Of a DNA stretch of 64,000 nt, positions 1 through 9,705 are shown piece by piece. Source of the DNA: Pelagibius sp. (GTDB lineage Bacteria > Pseudomonadota > Alphaproteobacteria > Kiloniellales > Kiloniellaceae); contig JANQMC010000004.1 in assembly GCA_028280305.1 (NCBI GenBank), forward strand, positions 1 through 64,000, written 5' to 3'. The first letter of the stretch is position 1. Every line of letters starts with the position of its first letter. The translations under genes and the position numbers were made by a program. Under the pieces are notes generated by a model, which was not told where the DNA came from, ran no database searches, and worked only from the letters and a program-made list of their open reading frames with translations.

Positions 1-578
<578 letters not shown>

Positions 579-863
579 TTAGATAACGCCCATGATGTCG
601 GATTCACGCATGATCAGCATGGTCTTGCCGTCCAGCTTCACTTCCGTGCCCGACCACTTGCCGTAAAGGACCTTGTCGCCCTTCTTCACGTCCAAAGCGG
701 TGACTTTGCCGTCATCGCCGCGGGCGCCATTGCCGACAGCCAGGACCTTGCCCTGCATCGGCTTTTCTTTCGCAGTATCCGGAATGATGATGCCGCCAGC
801 GGTTTTCTCTTCTTCCTCAAGCGGCTCGACCACGACACGGTCATGCAGAGGCCTAAATTTCAT
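579..863 (-). CDS. groES: Co-chaperonin GroES
   Basis: The 94-residue protein has the usual GroES length. It starts [14 protein letters not shown] and carries the mobile-loop region [16 protein letters not shown] that docks on GroEL. It forms the heptameric lid of the chaperonin chamber. It is the first gene of the groES-groEL pair. A HrcA-type CIRCE operator and a good sigma-70 promoter lie within 140 bases upstream, so heat-shock repression by HrcA is expected, although hrcA itself is not in the window. Confidence 0.97.
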   Translation of the reverse strand: MKFRPLHDRVVVEPLEEEEKTAGGIIIPDTAKEKPMQGKVLAVGNGARGDDGKVTALDVKKGDKVLYGKWSGTEVKLDGKTMLIMRESDIMGVI

Positions 864-942
864 GGAACTCCACCCTGTGTGAGTTGGTTTGAATCAGCTT
901 TGGGATGGAAGAAAGCTGCCAGAACCCTCCCCCGATCCTCTG

Positions 943-969
943 TTAGCACTCCCATCAAGCGAGTGCCAA
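943..969 (-). promoter_or_regulatory. CIRCE operator (HrcA binding site) of groESL
   Basis: The 9-9-9 inverted repeat reads TTAGCACTC, nine spacer bases, then GAGTGCCAA. The consensus is TTAGCACTC-N9-GAGTGCTAA, so one base differs. It sits just downstream of the predicted groES promoter, where HrcA would block transcription. Confidence 0.95.
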
Positions 970-974
970 GCCAG

Positions 975-1003
975 CATATAGAAGTCCACAGGCGAAGAGT
1001 CAA
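975..1003 (-). promoter_or_regulatory. Predicted sigma-70 promoter of groESL
   Basis: Read on the minus strand, there is a -35 box TTGACT (998-1003) and a -10 box TATATG (975-980) separated by exactly 17 bases. The -35 box overlaps the hflX stop codon at 1000-1002, so groESL transcription starts directly at the end of hflX. The CIRCE operator follows within about six bases of the -10 box. Confidence 0.75.
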
Positions 1004-2364
1004 CCGCTCTGCAGATCCTTTTCGCGGGCTGATTGAGCTTGACCGTAGGTTTCGGCCAATTCTTTATTGATTTCTGCTGATTCCGGAAATTTCTTAAGAT
1101 ATCGCCGCAGATCGGCGGGTGCGATTTTCAGCGTCAGAAAACAGTCCATCCCGTCATCCCGCCGCTCCATGACCTCCGCCCGGTCATAGAGCCAGGAAAG
1201 AGCCGCTCCGGCCGACAGGGGCAGTTCCAGACTGGCCTCCACCCGCTTGGCCGAGAGCGCGCGGTCGATCATCTCCAGCACCTCGTCGCAACCCTCCCCC
1301 GTCAGCGCCGAGCAAAGCACGGCCTTGGGCTGCTCCGCATCGCGCAGGCTCAGGCGGGCCCGCTCCTCCGGCGCCAAGAGATCGCACTTGTTCAGGACCT
1401 CCAGCAGGTGCTCGGCGGCGTCGGTGACGCCAAGGTCGGCCAAGACGGCTTCGACGTCAGCCTGCTGGGCCCGGCTGTCGGGATGGGCCGCGTCGCGCAC
1501 GTGCAGAATAAGATCCGCCGCCAGCACTTCTTCCAGAGTGGCGCGGAAAGCCGCCACCAGGTCGGTAGGCAGGTCGGAGATGAAGCCGACGGTGTCCGAC
1601 AGGATAACAACCTGTCCGGAGGGCAGTACGACCCGGCGCATGGTCGGGTCCAGGGTTGCGAAAAGCTGGTCGCGCGCCAGAACCTTGGCTTCGGTCAGGC
1701 GATTGAAGAGGGTCGACTTTCCGGCATTGGTGTAGCCTACGAAGGTAACCACCGGATAAGGCACCCGCTGACGGGCGCCGCGGTGCAGACCCCGGGTACG
1801 CTGGACCTGTGTCAGTTCCTTCTTCAGGCGCGTAATCCGCTCGGTAATCAGGCGCCGGTCGATTTCGAGCTGACGCTCACCGGGGCCGCCCATGAAACCC
1901 GCACCACCGCGTTGGCGTTCGAGGTGGGTCCAGGACCGCACAAGGCGGGAGCGCTGGTAGCTGAGGGCCGCCAGTTCAACCTGCAGCTTGCCCTCTTTGG
2001 TGCGCGCCCGGGCCCCGAAAATCTCCAGGATCAGGCCGGTGCGGTCGATGACTTTGCAGTCCCAGGCTTTCTCGAGATTGCGCTGCTGGACCGGACTGAG
2101 CGCGCTGTCGACGACAACCACCCCGATATCCCGGGCGCGGATTTCCTCGATGAAACGTTCCACGGCACCGCCGCCGATCAACGTCGCCGGGCGGACCTTC
2201 TTTACGGTGACGACCTCGCTTTGCACAACCTCCAGGCCAATGGCCGCGGCGAGGCCGACCGCCTCTTCCAGGCGGGCCTCAGGCGCACGGAGAGCCGGGC
2301 CACCATCATTCTGCTGGCCGCTCTGCTGTATGTCCGGGTGCAAGACCAGGGCGTAATCGGTCAT
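1000..2364 (-). CDS. hflX: Ribosome-associated GTPase HflX
   Basis: HflX is a GTPase that binds the ribosome and in model bacteria splits or rescues stalled 70S particles under stress. The 454-residue product has the N-terminal HflX domain (about 1-190, with GGPGERQLEIDRR at its end) and the G domain: P-loop GYTNAGKST, switch II DTVGF, and the G4 motif NKCD. The ATG at 2364 (MTDYALVLHPD) is preferred; an in-frame GTG lies 15 bases upstream. It follows hfq on the same strand after a gap of about 140 bases, the classical hfq-hflX pairing. Confidence 0.95.
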   Translation of the reverse strand: MTDYALVLHPDIQQSGQQNDGGPALRAPEARLEEAVGLAAAIGLEVVQSEVVTVKKVRPATLIGGGAVERFIEEIRARDIGVVVVDSALSPVQQRNLEKAWDCKVIDRTGLILEIFGARARTKEGKLQVELAALSYQRSRLVRSWTHLERQRGGAGFMGGPGERQLEIDRRLITERITRLKKELTQVQRTRGLHRGARQRVPYPVVTFVGYTNAGKSTLFNRLTEAKVLARDQLFATLDPTMRRVVLPSGQVVILSDTVGFISDLPTDLVAAFRATLEEVLAADLILHVRDAAHPDSRAQQADVEAVLADLGVTDAAEHLLEVLNKCDLLAPEERARLSLRDAEQPKAVLCSALTGEGCDEVLEMIDRALSAKRVEASLELPLSAGAALSWLYDRAEVMERRDDGMDCFLTLKIAPADLRRYLKKFPESAEINKELAETYGQAQSAREKDLQSG

Positions 2365-2502
2365 CAACGGTGGCGGCACAGGAAGCCGCCCCTTTCTTTC
2401 AGGAAGCAGGAACCGACGATATCATCTGTGGGGTCACGGCCCGGAGGAGCAGGACCCAGAAGCGCTCAAAGCCAGGGCGCAGCAAAGCTGGCACCCACAG
2501 CC

Positions 2503-2760
2503 TTAACCTTGCGCCGCTTCCTCTTCTTTTGACGGCTCGAACAGCTGCACCGGAGTCGCCGGCATTACCGTTGAAATCGCATGCTTGTAAACCAGCTGCG
2601 AGTGAGCGTCGCGACGAAGCAATACTGAGAAATTGTCGAACCAGGTAACAATTCCCTGCAGCTTGACACCATTCACCAGAAATACCGTTACCGGCACCTT
2701 GTTCTTGCGAATGTGATTGAGGAAGACGTCCTGCACGCTTTGATTCTTTTCAGCGGCCAT
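2503..2760 (-). CDS. hfq: RNA chaperone Hfq
   Basis: Hfq is a hexameric Sm-like protein that pairs small RNAs with target mRNAs. The 85 residues cover the full Sm fold: [20 protein letters not shown] (Sm1) and the [11 protein letters not shown]m2 motif with the conserved KH pair. A short acidic tail ([10 protein letters not shown]) follows, as in other alphaproteobacterial Hfqs. It lies between the HAD/transaminase genes and hflX on the same strand, with more than 200 non-coding bases upstream that should hold its own promoter. Confidence 0.97.
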   Translation of the reverse strand: MAAEKNQSVQDVFLNHIRKNKVPVTVFLVNGVKLQGIVTWFDNFSVLLRRDAHSQLVYKHAISTVMPATPVQLFEPSKEEEAAQG

Positions 2761-2971
2761 TTTTCGTACCTTTATTGTTGTTCTTAGTAACGACTTGTTT
2801 TTCTTGACCAGCTTTTGTGCGGCTCAAATAACGCAGTCATTGGCTTGTTTAGATTGGCGAGTCTAACCCAGCCAGCACCCATTTGCAGCTTTCCATAGCA
2901 TGGCTTCGGTGAAATGAAAATTCATCCGCTGTGCAACAGGTGTGCGCGATGAATTCAAATTCAACCCTTTG

Positions 2972-3634
2972 TTATCCCAGGTTTTGCAAAACCAACCGGG
3001 ACAAATCCGCACAGCCGAAAACATGATGTTTCAGGGCCTCTACCTCGAATTCCCCAGGGCCCGGTGGATCCTCGCGCAGCAGGATACCGGTGCAGCCGCT
3101 GTTTTGCGCGCAGATCAGGTCGATATCGGTGTCGCCGACGAACCAAACAGCCGGTCCCGGCGCGATACCGCTGCCTGCCAAGGCAAAGTCCACGACCTCC
3201 GGGGCCGGCTTGTCTTTTGCCGCGTCGTTGGCGCCGACCAGCGAAACGAAATGCCGGTCCCAGCCCAGATGGACGACTTCCCGCCGCAGTAATACCCCTT
3301 TTTTGTTACTCACCACGCCGAGCTTCAGGCCCGGCTGCGCCGTCAGTTCCAGCAACATCGCCTCGGCATCGGCATAGGGTGTGAGCCGTTCCAGATGACT
3401 GGCCTCGAAGGTCCCGTAAAACACCTCCATCGCTTCATCAGAGCGGTCGCCAAAAATCTCTGGGAAACTGTCGCGCGCCGACTTGCGCACTTTCTGGCGG
3501 GCCTCCTCCAGGGTCCAGGGGCGCTGTCCCATGGCCTCGAAGGTGGCACTGAGCGCGTGATGAATCACCGCCCAACTGTCCACCAGGGTGTTGTCCCAAT
3601 CAAACAGGATGGCTTTTGGAGAAGGCAAGGTCAT
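2972..3634 (-). CDS. HAD-family hydrolase, phosphoglycolate phosphatase-like
   Basis: This 220-residue haloacid-dehalogenase phosphatase of the Gph type shows all four HAD motifs: the nucleophile motif FDWDNTLVDS (about residues 11-20), the motif II region VVSNKK, the lysine in AKDKPAPE, and the acidic motif GDTDIDL. A helical cap lies between motifs I and II. The substrate cannot be told from sequence; a small phosphorylated metabolite is likely. The ATG at 3634 places motif I at the family's usual position; the reading frame is open further upstream, but that region is antisense to the transaminase gene. It follows the transaminase after about 23 bases and probably shares its transcript. 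Confidence 0.88.
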   Translation of the reverse strand: MTLPSPKAILFDWDNTLVDSWAVIHHALSATFEAMGQRPWTLEEARQKVRKSARDSFPEIFGDRSDEAMEVFYGTFEASHLERLTPYADAEAMLLELTAQPGLKLGVVSNKKGVLLRREVVHLGWDRHFVSLVGANDAAKDKPAPEVVDFALAGSGIAPGPAVWFVGDTDIDLICAQNSGCTGILLREDPPGPGEFEVEALKHHVFGCADLSRLVLQNLG

Positions 3635-3657
3635 GGGATTGTGTGCGTCTGGCCTGC

Positions 3658-4521
3658 CTAGGCCGTCTTCCCGAGGGACTGCATGTAGTCCAGATAGTGC
3701 TGACGCAGCTTGCCGGTGAGGATGCCCGGGTGGCCGTTGCCGACCGGTTGATCGTCGATCTGGGTGATCGGCAGGACAAAGGAGGTGCTGGAAGTGAGGA
3801 AGGCTTCCCGCGCCGCTTTGGCCTCCTCGACCGAGAACGACCGTTCCACCAGTTCGTAGCCCTCGGCCTTGATGAGTTCCAACAGCGTGATACGGGTGAT
3901 GCCGTTCAGGATCGCGTTGTTCGCATTGCGGGTCACCACCTGATTGCCCTCGGTAACGATCCAGGCATTGTTGGAGGTGCCTTCTGTCACCTGCCCTTCC
4001 CGGTCGACCTGCCAGGCATCGTCGGCGCCGGCGTCCACGGCCGCCTGCTTGCCCAGAATGTTCGGCAGCAGAGAAACCGACTTGATGTCGCAACGCGCCC
4101 AGCGTTCGTCCGGCACGGTGATGACCTTCAGACCGTTGTTCAGCATCGCCGCACTGTGCGGCTTCATCTGACGCGTGGTCATGACCAGGGAAGGCGTCGC
4201 GTTCTTGGGAAACTTGTGGTCGCGGGGCGCCACGCCCCGCGTGACCTGCATATAGAGAAACCCGTTGGAAAGCCTGTTGCGCCGCATCAGTTCCCGCGCC
4301 ACCAGCTTCATCGATGCCCGCGACATCGGCGCTTCGATCCGCAGTTCCCGGAGGGAGCGATCCAGGCGGTCGAGATGAAGGTCCTCATCCACAAGAATGC
4401 CGTTGTAGACCGGAACGACCTCGTAGACACCGTCGGCGAACTGATAGCCGCGATCCTCGATATGCACGGCAGCGTCCCCGTGAGGGCGATAACGGCCATT
4501 GACGTAGGCTTGACGAGGCAT
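3658..4521 (-). CDS. dat: Class IV aminotransferase, D-amino-acid transaminase
   Basis: This PLP enzyme most resembles D-alanine/D-amino-acid transaminases, which interconvert D-amino acids and 2-oxo acids. The 287-residue product has the fold-type IV signature: YVNGRY at the start, EDRGYQFADGVYEV near residue 25, the PLP lysine in DIKSVSLLPN near residue 144, and the EGTSNNAW phosphate-binding loop. The ATG at 4521 is chosen because it follows a purine-rich ribosome site. It sits between trkA and the HAD gene on the same strand. A branched-chain aminotransferase role is less likely but not excluded. Confidence 0.88.
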   Translation of the reverse strand: MPRQAYVNGRYRPHGDAAVHIEDRGYQFADGVYEVVPVYNGILVDEDLHLDRLDRSLRELRIEAPMSRASMKLVARELMRRNRLSNGFLYMQVTRGVAPRDHKFPKNATPSLVMTTRQMKPHSAAMLNNGLKVITVPDERWARCDIKSVSLLPNILGKQAAVDAGADDAWQVDREGQVTEGTSNNAWIVTEGNQVVTRNANNAILNGITRITLLELIKAEGYELVERSFSVEEAKAAREAFLTSSTSFVLPITQIDDQPVGNGHPGILTGKLRQHYLDYMQSLGKTA

Positions 4522-4579
4522 GATCGGTTTCTTTCCCTTTATTGCGGCGACGAAGGGCTGCTTCGCCAAGCCGGCAATT

Positions 4580-5956
4580 CTAGAAAAACTCCAGCTTCAC
4601 CGCAAAGAGCTTCTCGACTTTCTTTACCGCTTCCGAGCGCGCGAAGATGACCACCAGATCGTTGGCGCGCGTCACCGTGTCGCCGCGGGGAATGATGACC
4701 TCATCGCCGCGTACGATGGCGCCGACGATCACACCTTCCGGCAGACGGGCTTCGCGGATCGGCACGCCGACAAGACTGGAGGTTTCCAGCGCCTCGGCTT
4801 CGATAACCTCGCCAAAGCCCTCGCTCAGCGAATGAACGGAGCGGATGCGGCCCCGCCTGACATGCTGCAGAATGGTCGATACGGTGATGGCCCGCGGACT
4901 GACCACCGTATCAATGCCCAAGGTGCCGATCAGCGGCCCATAGGAAGTCTTGTTGATCAGGGTCACCGCTCTCGCACAACCGTAACGTTTCGCGAGCAAC
5001 GAGGTGAGGATGTTGACCTCGTCATCGTTGGAAACCGCGATGACCGTTTCGGCGACGGAGGCGTTGGCTTCCTCCAAAATCTCTGTATCCAGGGCATCGC
5101 CGTGGATGACGACCGTGCGCTCCAGGGCCTGGGCCACCGTTTCGGCGCGCCGCTTATCCACTTCGATGACTTTGAGATTCACGTGCGGATGGTTCTTTTC
5201 GACGGCGGTCGCCAAATTAAGGCCGATGTTGCCGCCGCCGACGATGATGACCCGGCGGGCCTCTTTTTCCTCGTGACCGAAGGCCGACATCGTGCGCGCA
5301 AGATGACTCGTGTCGGCAACCAGATAGACATCGTCGCCCACCTGAAGGTCGTCGTCCGGCGTCGGCACGAAACCCTGACCGTCGCGCGAAATGCCGATCA
5401 CCACGATATGCAGATCGGGAAACAAGGCCGTAAGCTGACGCAGCGGCGTGTGGATGACCGGCGTATCTTCGGTGCAATGCAAGCCGACCAGGCTGACCTT
5501 TCCATCCGCCAGGGGCTGCACATCGAAGGCACCGGGCAGTTGGAGGCGGCGCTCGATCGCCTTGGCCACCTCGATCTCCGGCGAGATAATGACGTCGATC
5601 GGCATGTGGTCGCGGCTGAAAAGGTCAGACCAGAGCGGGTCGAGATAGCTCTGTTCGCGCACTCGGGCGATCTTGGTCGGCACCTCGAAAATCGAGTGGC
5701 AGATCTGGCAGGCCACCATGTTGACCTCGTCGGCATAGGTGACGGCAATCACCATCTCCGCATCGGAGGCGCCGGCGCTCTCCAGCACGTTGGGATGAGA
5801 CGCGAAACCGACCAGGCCCTTCACATCCAGTGAATCGGTGATCTTCTCAACCAGTTCGCGTGACTGATCGATCACCGTAATGTCCGCGTTCTCGCTGGAA
5901 AGATAGCGCGCGATGTTGAAGCCGACCTGGCCCGCGCCGCAGATAATAACCTTCAT
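4580..5956 (-). CDS. trkA: Trk potassium transport regulatory protein TrkA
   Basis: TrkA is the cytosolic NAD-binding gating subunit of the Trk K+ uptake system. The 458 residues contain two tandem RCK units. The first begins MKVIICGAGQVGFNIARYLS and the second near residue 230 with VGGGNIGLNLATAV; each is followed by a TrkA-C domain (SLVGLHC region; VGVPIREARLPEG region). No TrkH/G membrane subunit is in the window. It lies directly behind ntrX on the same strand, a placement typical of alphaproteobacteria. Confidence 0.96.
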   Translation of the reverse strand: MKVIICGAGQVGFNIARYLSSENADITVIDQSRELVEKITDSLDVKGLVGFASHPNVLESAGASDAEMVIAVTYADEVNMVACQICHSIFEVPTKIARVREQSYLDPLWSDLFSRDHMPIDVIISPEIEVAKAIERRLQLPGAFDVQPLADGKVSLVGLHCTEDTPVIHTPLRQLTALFPDLHIVVIGISRDGQGFVPTPDDDLQVGDDVYLVADTSHLARTMSAFGHEEKEARRVIIVGGGNIGLNLATAVEKNHPHVNLKVIEVDKRRAETVAQALERTVVIHGDALDTEILEEANASVAETVIAVSNDDEVNILTSLLAKRYGCARAVTLINKTSYGPLIGTLGIDTVVSPRAITVSTILQHVRRGRIRSVHSLSEGFGEVIEAEALETSSLVGVPIREARLPEGVIVGAIVRGDEVIIPRGDTVTRANDLVVIFARSEAVKKVEKLFAVKLEFF

Positions 5957-5981
5957 AGACTACTGTGCCCCGTTTTCGCGC

Positions 5982-7373
5982 TCAGGCCCGGTCGGCTGTG
6001 CCCACGCCCAGAGAGCGCAGCTTGCGGTGCAGCGCCGAGCGCTCCATGCCGACGAAATTTGCGGTTCGAGAGATATTGCCGCCGAAGCGCATAACCTGCG
6101 CTTCGAGGTACTTACGCTCAAAAACCTCCCTGGCTTCGCGCAGGGGCAACGACATGATTTCCTCCCCTGTTTCGCCCGGCAAGGATGCCGGCGCAGAGGC
6201 GCCGATCTCAGGCGGCAGCATATCCGGGCGAACCGGATCGTGCGGACCGCCCGGCGCCATGATCAGCACCCATTCGATAACGTTGCGGAGTTGGCGGACA
6301 TTGCCCGGCCAGTCATAGGCCCTCAGCGCGGCCAGGGTGTCGTCACTCAGGCTGCGTGGCGGCAACCCGGCATTCTCCGCCGCGCGTTCCATAAAAAACG
6401 AGACCAGATCAGGTATGTCTTCCCGCCGCTCGCGCAGCGCCGGCACCTCCAGCGGCACCACGTTCAGGCGGTAAAAGAGGTCTTCGCGGAACCGCCCCTC
6501 TTCTATGAGTTCCGGCAGGTCACGGTTGGTCGAAGCGATCACCCGGACATCGACGGCAACACGGCGGTCGTCGCCGACCCGCTGAAAGGTCTGTTCCTGC
6601 AGAGCCCGTACGATCTTGCCCTGGGTTTCCATCGGCATGTCGGCCACCTCGTCCAGCAGCAGAGTACCGCCATGGGCACGCTCGAAGGTGCCAACCTTGC
6701 CCGGTGAATCGCTGCCGTCAAGACCGGGCGCGGTTCCGAAAAGCTCCGACTCCAAACGGTCCGGGTGCATGGTCGCGCAGTTGAGCGCCACGAAACTGGC
6801 CTCGGCGCGATGGGAACAAGCGTGGAGTTGACGGGCCACGACTTCCTTGCCGGCGCCGGCCGGCCCGGTGATCAGCACCCGGCTGCCGGTGGGCGCCACC
6901 TTCCGCACCGCCTGGCTTACTTGATGGAACCAGGGCGAGGACCCGATGAGATCCGAAGGCTGACCGACCCGCAGTCGCAACTCTTCATTTTCGCTGCGCA
7001 GTTTTGCCGCCTCGATGGCGCGCTGGACGATCAACAGCAGGCGATCCGATTTGAAAGGCTTCTCAATAAAGTCGTAGGCGCCGATCTTGATGGCGTTGAC
7101 CGCCGTTTCGATATTGCCGTGGCCGGAGATCATGACCACGGGGACCAGAGGGTGCTCTTTCTTGATGACGCTCAGAATCTCCATTCCGTCCAGCGCAGAG
7201 TTCTGCAGCCAGATGTCCAGAACCACCAAGCTCGGCCGACGGTCGCGGAGCATATCGAGGGCCGTGTCGCTGTCGCCGGCATCCCGGGTCTCGTAACCCT
7301 CGTCCTCAAGGACGCCTTTGATCAGAAGGCGGATATCGCTTTCGTCATCGACGATCAGGATCTCGTCAGCCAT
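5982..7373 (-). CDS. ntrX: NtrX response regulator (sigma-54-type activator lacking GAFTGA)
   Basis: This is the response regulator of the NtrY-NtrX system, linked to nitrogen, redox and envelope control in alphaproteobacteria. The 463 residues hold a receiver domain (1-120, phosphoacceptor Asp in LVVLDIWLQ), an AAA+ domain (about 135-365, Walker A GPAGAGKE, Walker B GGTLLLDEVADM) and a C-terminal Fis helix-turn-helix (NISRTANFVGMERSALHRKL). Where sigma-54 activators have GAFTGA, this protein reads ELFGTAPGLDGSD, so it probably cannot remodel sigma-54 holoenzyme. The ATG at 7373 overlaps the end of ntrY by 8 bases, suggesting translational coupling. Confidence 0.95.
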   Translation of the reverse strand: MADEILIVDDESDIRLLIKGVLEDEGYETRDAGDSDTALDMLRDRRPSLVVLDIWLQNSALDGMEILSVIKKEHPLVPVVMISGHGNIETAVNAIKIGAYDFIEKPFKSDRLLLIVQRAIEAAKLRSENEELRLRVGQPSDLIGSSPWFHQVSQAVRKVAPTGSRVLITGPAGAGKEVVARQLHACSHRAEASFVALNCATMHPDRLESELFGTAPGLDGSDSPGKVGTFERAHGGTLLLDEVADMPMETQGKIVRALQEQTFQRVGDDRRVAVDVRVIASTNRDLPELIEEGRFREDLFYRLNVVPLEVPALRERREDIPDLVSFFMERAAENAGLPPRSLSDDTLAALRAYDWPGNVRQLRNVIEWVLIMAPGGPHDPVRPDMLPPEIGASAPASLPGETGEEIMSLPLREAREVFERKYLEAQVMRFGGNISRTANFVGMERSALHRKLRSLGVGTADRA

Positions 7374-9702
7374 TACCAGCCGCTCTCCCGCCCAGCAATG
7401 CGGTCGCCTGTACGTCACGAGACGCAGCACCGTCGGCCTGCTCGTCGCGCAGCGGGAATACCAGGCTTACCACGGCACCACCACTCTCTCTGTCCTTCAA
7501 GACCAGGTTGCCGCCGTGATCTTCCATGATCTTTTTCACAATCGCCAGTCCAAGGCCGGTGCCCCTTTCACGGGTGGTGACATAAGGTTCAGTCAAGCGG
7601 GCGCGGTCCTGCTGAGGAAGACCCTTTCCGTTATCCGTGATCACGATCACGCAGCGCGACGAGTCGACTTTTACCTGCAGATCGATGGTCCCCGACGGCG
7701 CCTCCGCTCCGTCACGGAAGTGCCGGCCCTCAATAGATTCGACGGCATTGAGGATCAGGTTGGTCAGCGCCTGAACCACCTGCCGGCTGTCACAGGCCAG
7801 ATAGATCGGCGACTCAGGCAGCGAAACACTGAATGCGATTTCATGATGGGCGGTACGCTGAAGAAAAACCGCCTGCTCGACAAGCTTGGAGATATTCTCA
7901 GACTGCATCGAAGGCGCGGGCATGCGCGCAAAAGAGGAAAACTCATCAACCATGCGGCCGATGTCGCCGACATGGCGGACAATGGTGTCGGTGCAGACCT
8001 TGAAGGTTTCAGGGTCGTTGACGATCTGGTCAACGTACTTCCGGTTCAAACGCTCGGCGGCCAGTTGGATCGGCGTCAGCGGGTTCTTGATCTCGTGGGC
8101 GATCCGCCGGGCAATGTCAGACCAGGCGGCTTTACGCTGCGCGGCCAACAGCTGGGTAATCTCATCGAAGGTGATGACGAAACCCATGGTCGTTTCGTCT
8201 TCCACTTCCGCCGAGATCCGTACCAGCAAAACCCGTTCGGCACCGCTGCTGTCAGGCATCGTCAATTGCTGCTGGGCCAGCCGCCGCGGACGCCGACGCG
8301 CCTTGTCCAACAGATCGCTCATCGCCGGCAGCACCTCGGGCAGAGGTTGTCCGCGCAGTTCCTGTGAAGACATGGAGAGAAAGTCGCAGGCCATGCGGTT
8401 CGCCAGGTTGATACGCCCCGCATCATCCAGGCCTATAACGCCGGCGGAAACCCCGCCCAGCACGGCTTCGATGAAACGGCTGCGATAGTCGAGCTGCGCA
8501 TTGGCGTCCAGGAGTGCGTCCTGCTGGCGCTCAAGCTGGCTGGTCATCTTATTGAAAGCGCGGGAGAGGTTGCCGATCTCGTCGCGCCGCGCCGGTCCCT
8601 TGATCCGCGCCTTCAGGTCACCCTTACCCACGCGTTCCGCGGTCGAAATCAGGCTGCCGATCGGGCCTGTAAGCTGATTGGCAAAAGCAAGACCGATCCA
8701 CACCGCCACGAGCAGCAGCAACAGCGCCACGACCAGGAAAATCAGCGCAAAGGTGATCTGAAGACTGAAACGATCGCCTTCCAATTCCTCGTAACGTTGC
8801 ACAGCCCAACTTGTGGACTCCATGTGGCCCAGCACCCGGGAATCGACCAGCCGCCCAATGTAGAGGAAGGCGTCTGCCGCCAGATCCAGCCGCACGAGAG
8901 CCCGCACCCTGTCCTCTTCTTCCGACGTCATGATCGCCAGGCCGCTGCTGCGCGCCCGCTCAAAAGCCCATTCGGGAATGTCAGGATTGAAAGCCAGAAG
9001 AAAGCTGGAGGAGCGGGCCAGCATGCGCCCGGAGCTGTCGTAGACGGCGGCCTCCGTCAGATAGCGCAGGCTTGCCTGACGGGTCATGACGTTGTTGAAC
9101 AGCGAGGGGTTGTAAGCCAGCGTTGGGCCCCCCTTGTTCAGTACCTGGGCGATCGCCAGGGCATCCGCCGCGATGGTCTGTTGATGCTCGTCAAGGTAAG
9201 CAGCGGCCACGGCCCGCGAGTTCTTGATCGCCGTGGAAACGCGCTCGCTGAACCAGAACTCCAACCCCAGATCGAACATGATCACCGAGAACGCCGCCAC
9301 GAGGATGGTCGGCGCCACCGCCACTACTGAGAAGAGCGCCACAAGGCGGCCATGCAGCCGTGATCCGGCCCTGCCCTTTTTCCGTTCGATCCAAAGGATC
9401 GCCAGACGCCGCGTGATCAGGGCCGCGAGCCCGAGGATGATTACGAGGTCGGTGAGCAGCAACAGCAGCACGTGGTCGGCATTCGCGACCACCGAAAGAT
9501 TGCCGGTCATGGCAATGAAGGTGGCAATACCGCTGGTCACACCCGCTGCCAGCAGCAGGATCGCAAGGCTGCGCTCGAACTTGATATGACGGGCCCACTG
9601 CAGGAAAGCCTGCATCCAGCGCCCGGCAGGCCGCCCGCTCATCGCTTCGGCCTCCACGTTCAAACTGCCGGGAGTCCCATCGGTCTGTTGTATATTTGCC
9701 AC
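7366..9702 (-). CDS. ntrY: NtrY membrane sensor histidine kinase
   Basis: The predicted 778-residue sensor kinase partners NtrX. It has two N-terminal membrane segments (about 45-110), a third near 130, a periplasmic sensor loop, a fourth near 315-335, then HAMP, PAS (YRSRFIEAVLGGVSAGVIGL), the H-box WSDIARRIAHEIKNPLTP and an ATPase domain (NLILNAVES, DNGKGLP, GTGLGLAIV). The start appears to be a GTG at 9702, only three bases after the ntrC stop, so it is translated from the same mRNA as ntrBC. The transmembrane positions are estimated by eye. Confidence 0.94.
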   Translation of the reverse strand: MANIQQTDGTPGSLNVEAEAMSGRPAGRWMQAFLQWARHIKFERSLAILLLAAGVTSGIATFIAMTGNLSVVANADHVLLLLLTDLVIILGLAALITRRLAILWIERKKGRAGSRLHGRLVALFSVVAVAPTILVAAFSVIMFDLGLEFWFSERVSTAIKNSRAVAAAYLDEHQQTIAADALAIAQVLNKGGPTLAYNPSLFNNVMTRQASLRYLTEAAVYDSSGRMLARSSSFLLAFNPDIPEWAFERARSSGLAIMTSEEEDRVRALVRLDLAADAFLYIGRLVDSRVLGHMESTSWAVQRYEELEGDRFSLQITFALIFLVVALLLLLVAVWIGLAFANQLTGPIGSLISTAERVGKGDLKARIKGPARRDEIGNLSRAFNKMTSQLERQQDALLDANAQLDYRSRFIEAVLGGVSAGVIGLDDAGRINLANRMACDFLSMSSQELRGQPLPEVLPAMSDLLDKARRRPRRLAQQQLTMPDSSGAERVLLVRISAEVEDETTMGFVITFDEITQLLAAQRKAAWSDIARRIAHEIKNPLTPIQLAAERLNRKYVDQIVNDPETFKVCTDTIVRHVGDIGRMVDEFSSFARMPAPSMQSENISKLVEQAVFLQRTAHHEIAFSVSLPESPIYLACDSRQVVQALTNLILNAVESIEGRHFRDGAEAPSGTIDLQVKVDSSRCVIVITDNGKGLPQQDRARLTEPYVTTRERGTGLGLAIVKKIMEDHGGNLVLKDRESGGAVVSLVFPLRDEQADGAASRDVQATALLGGRAAGNG

Positions 9703-9705
9703 AGG

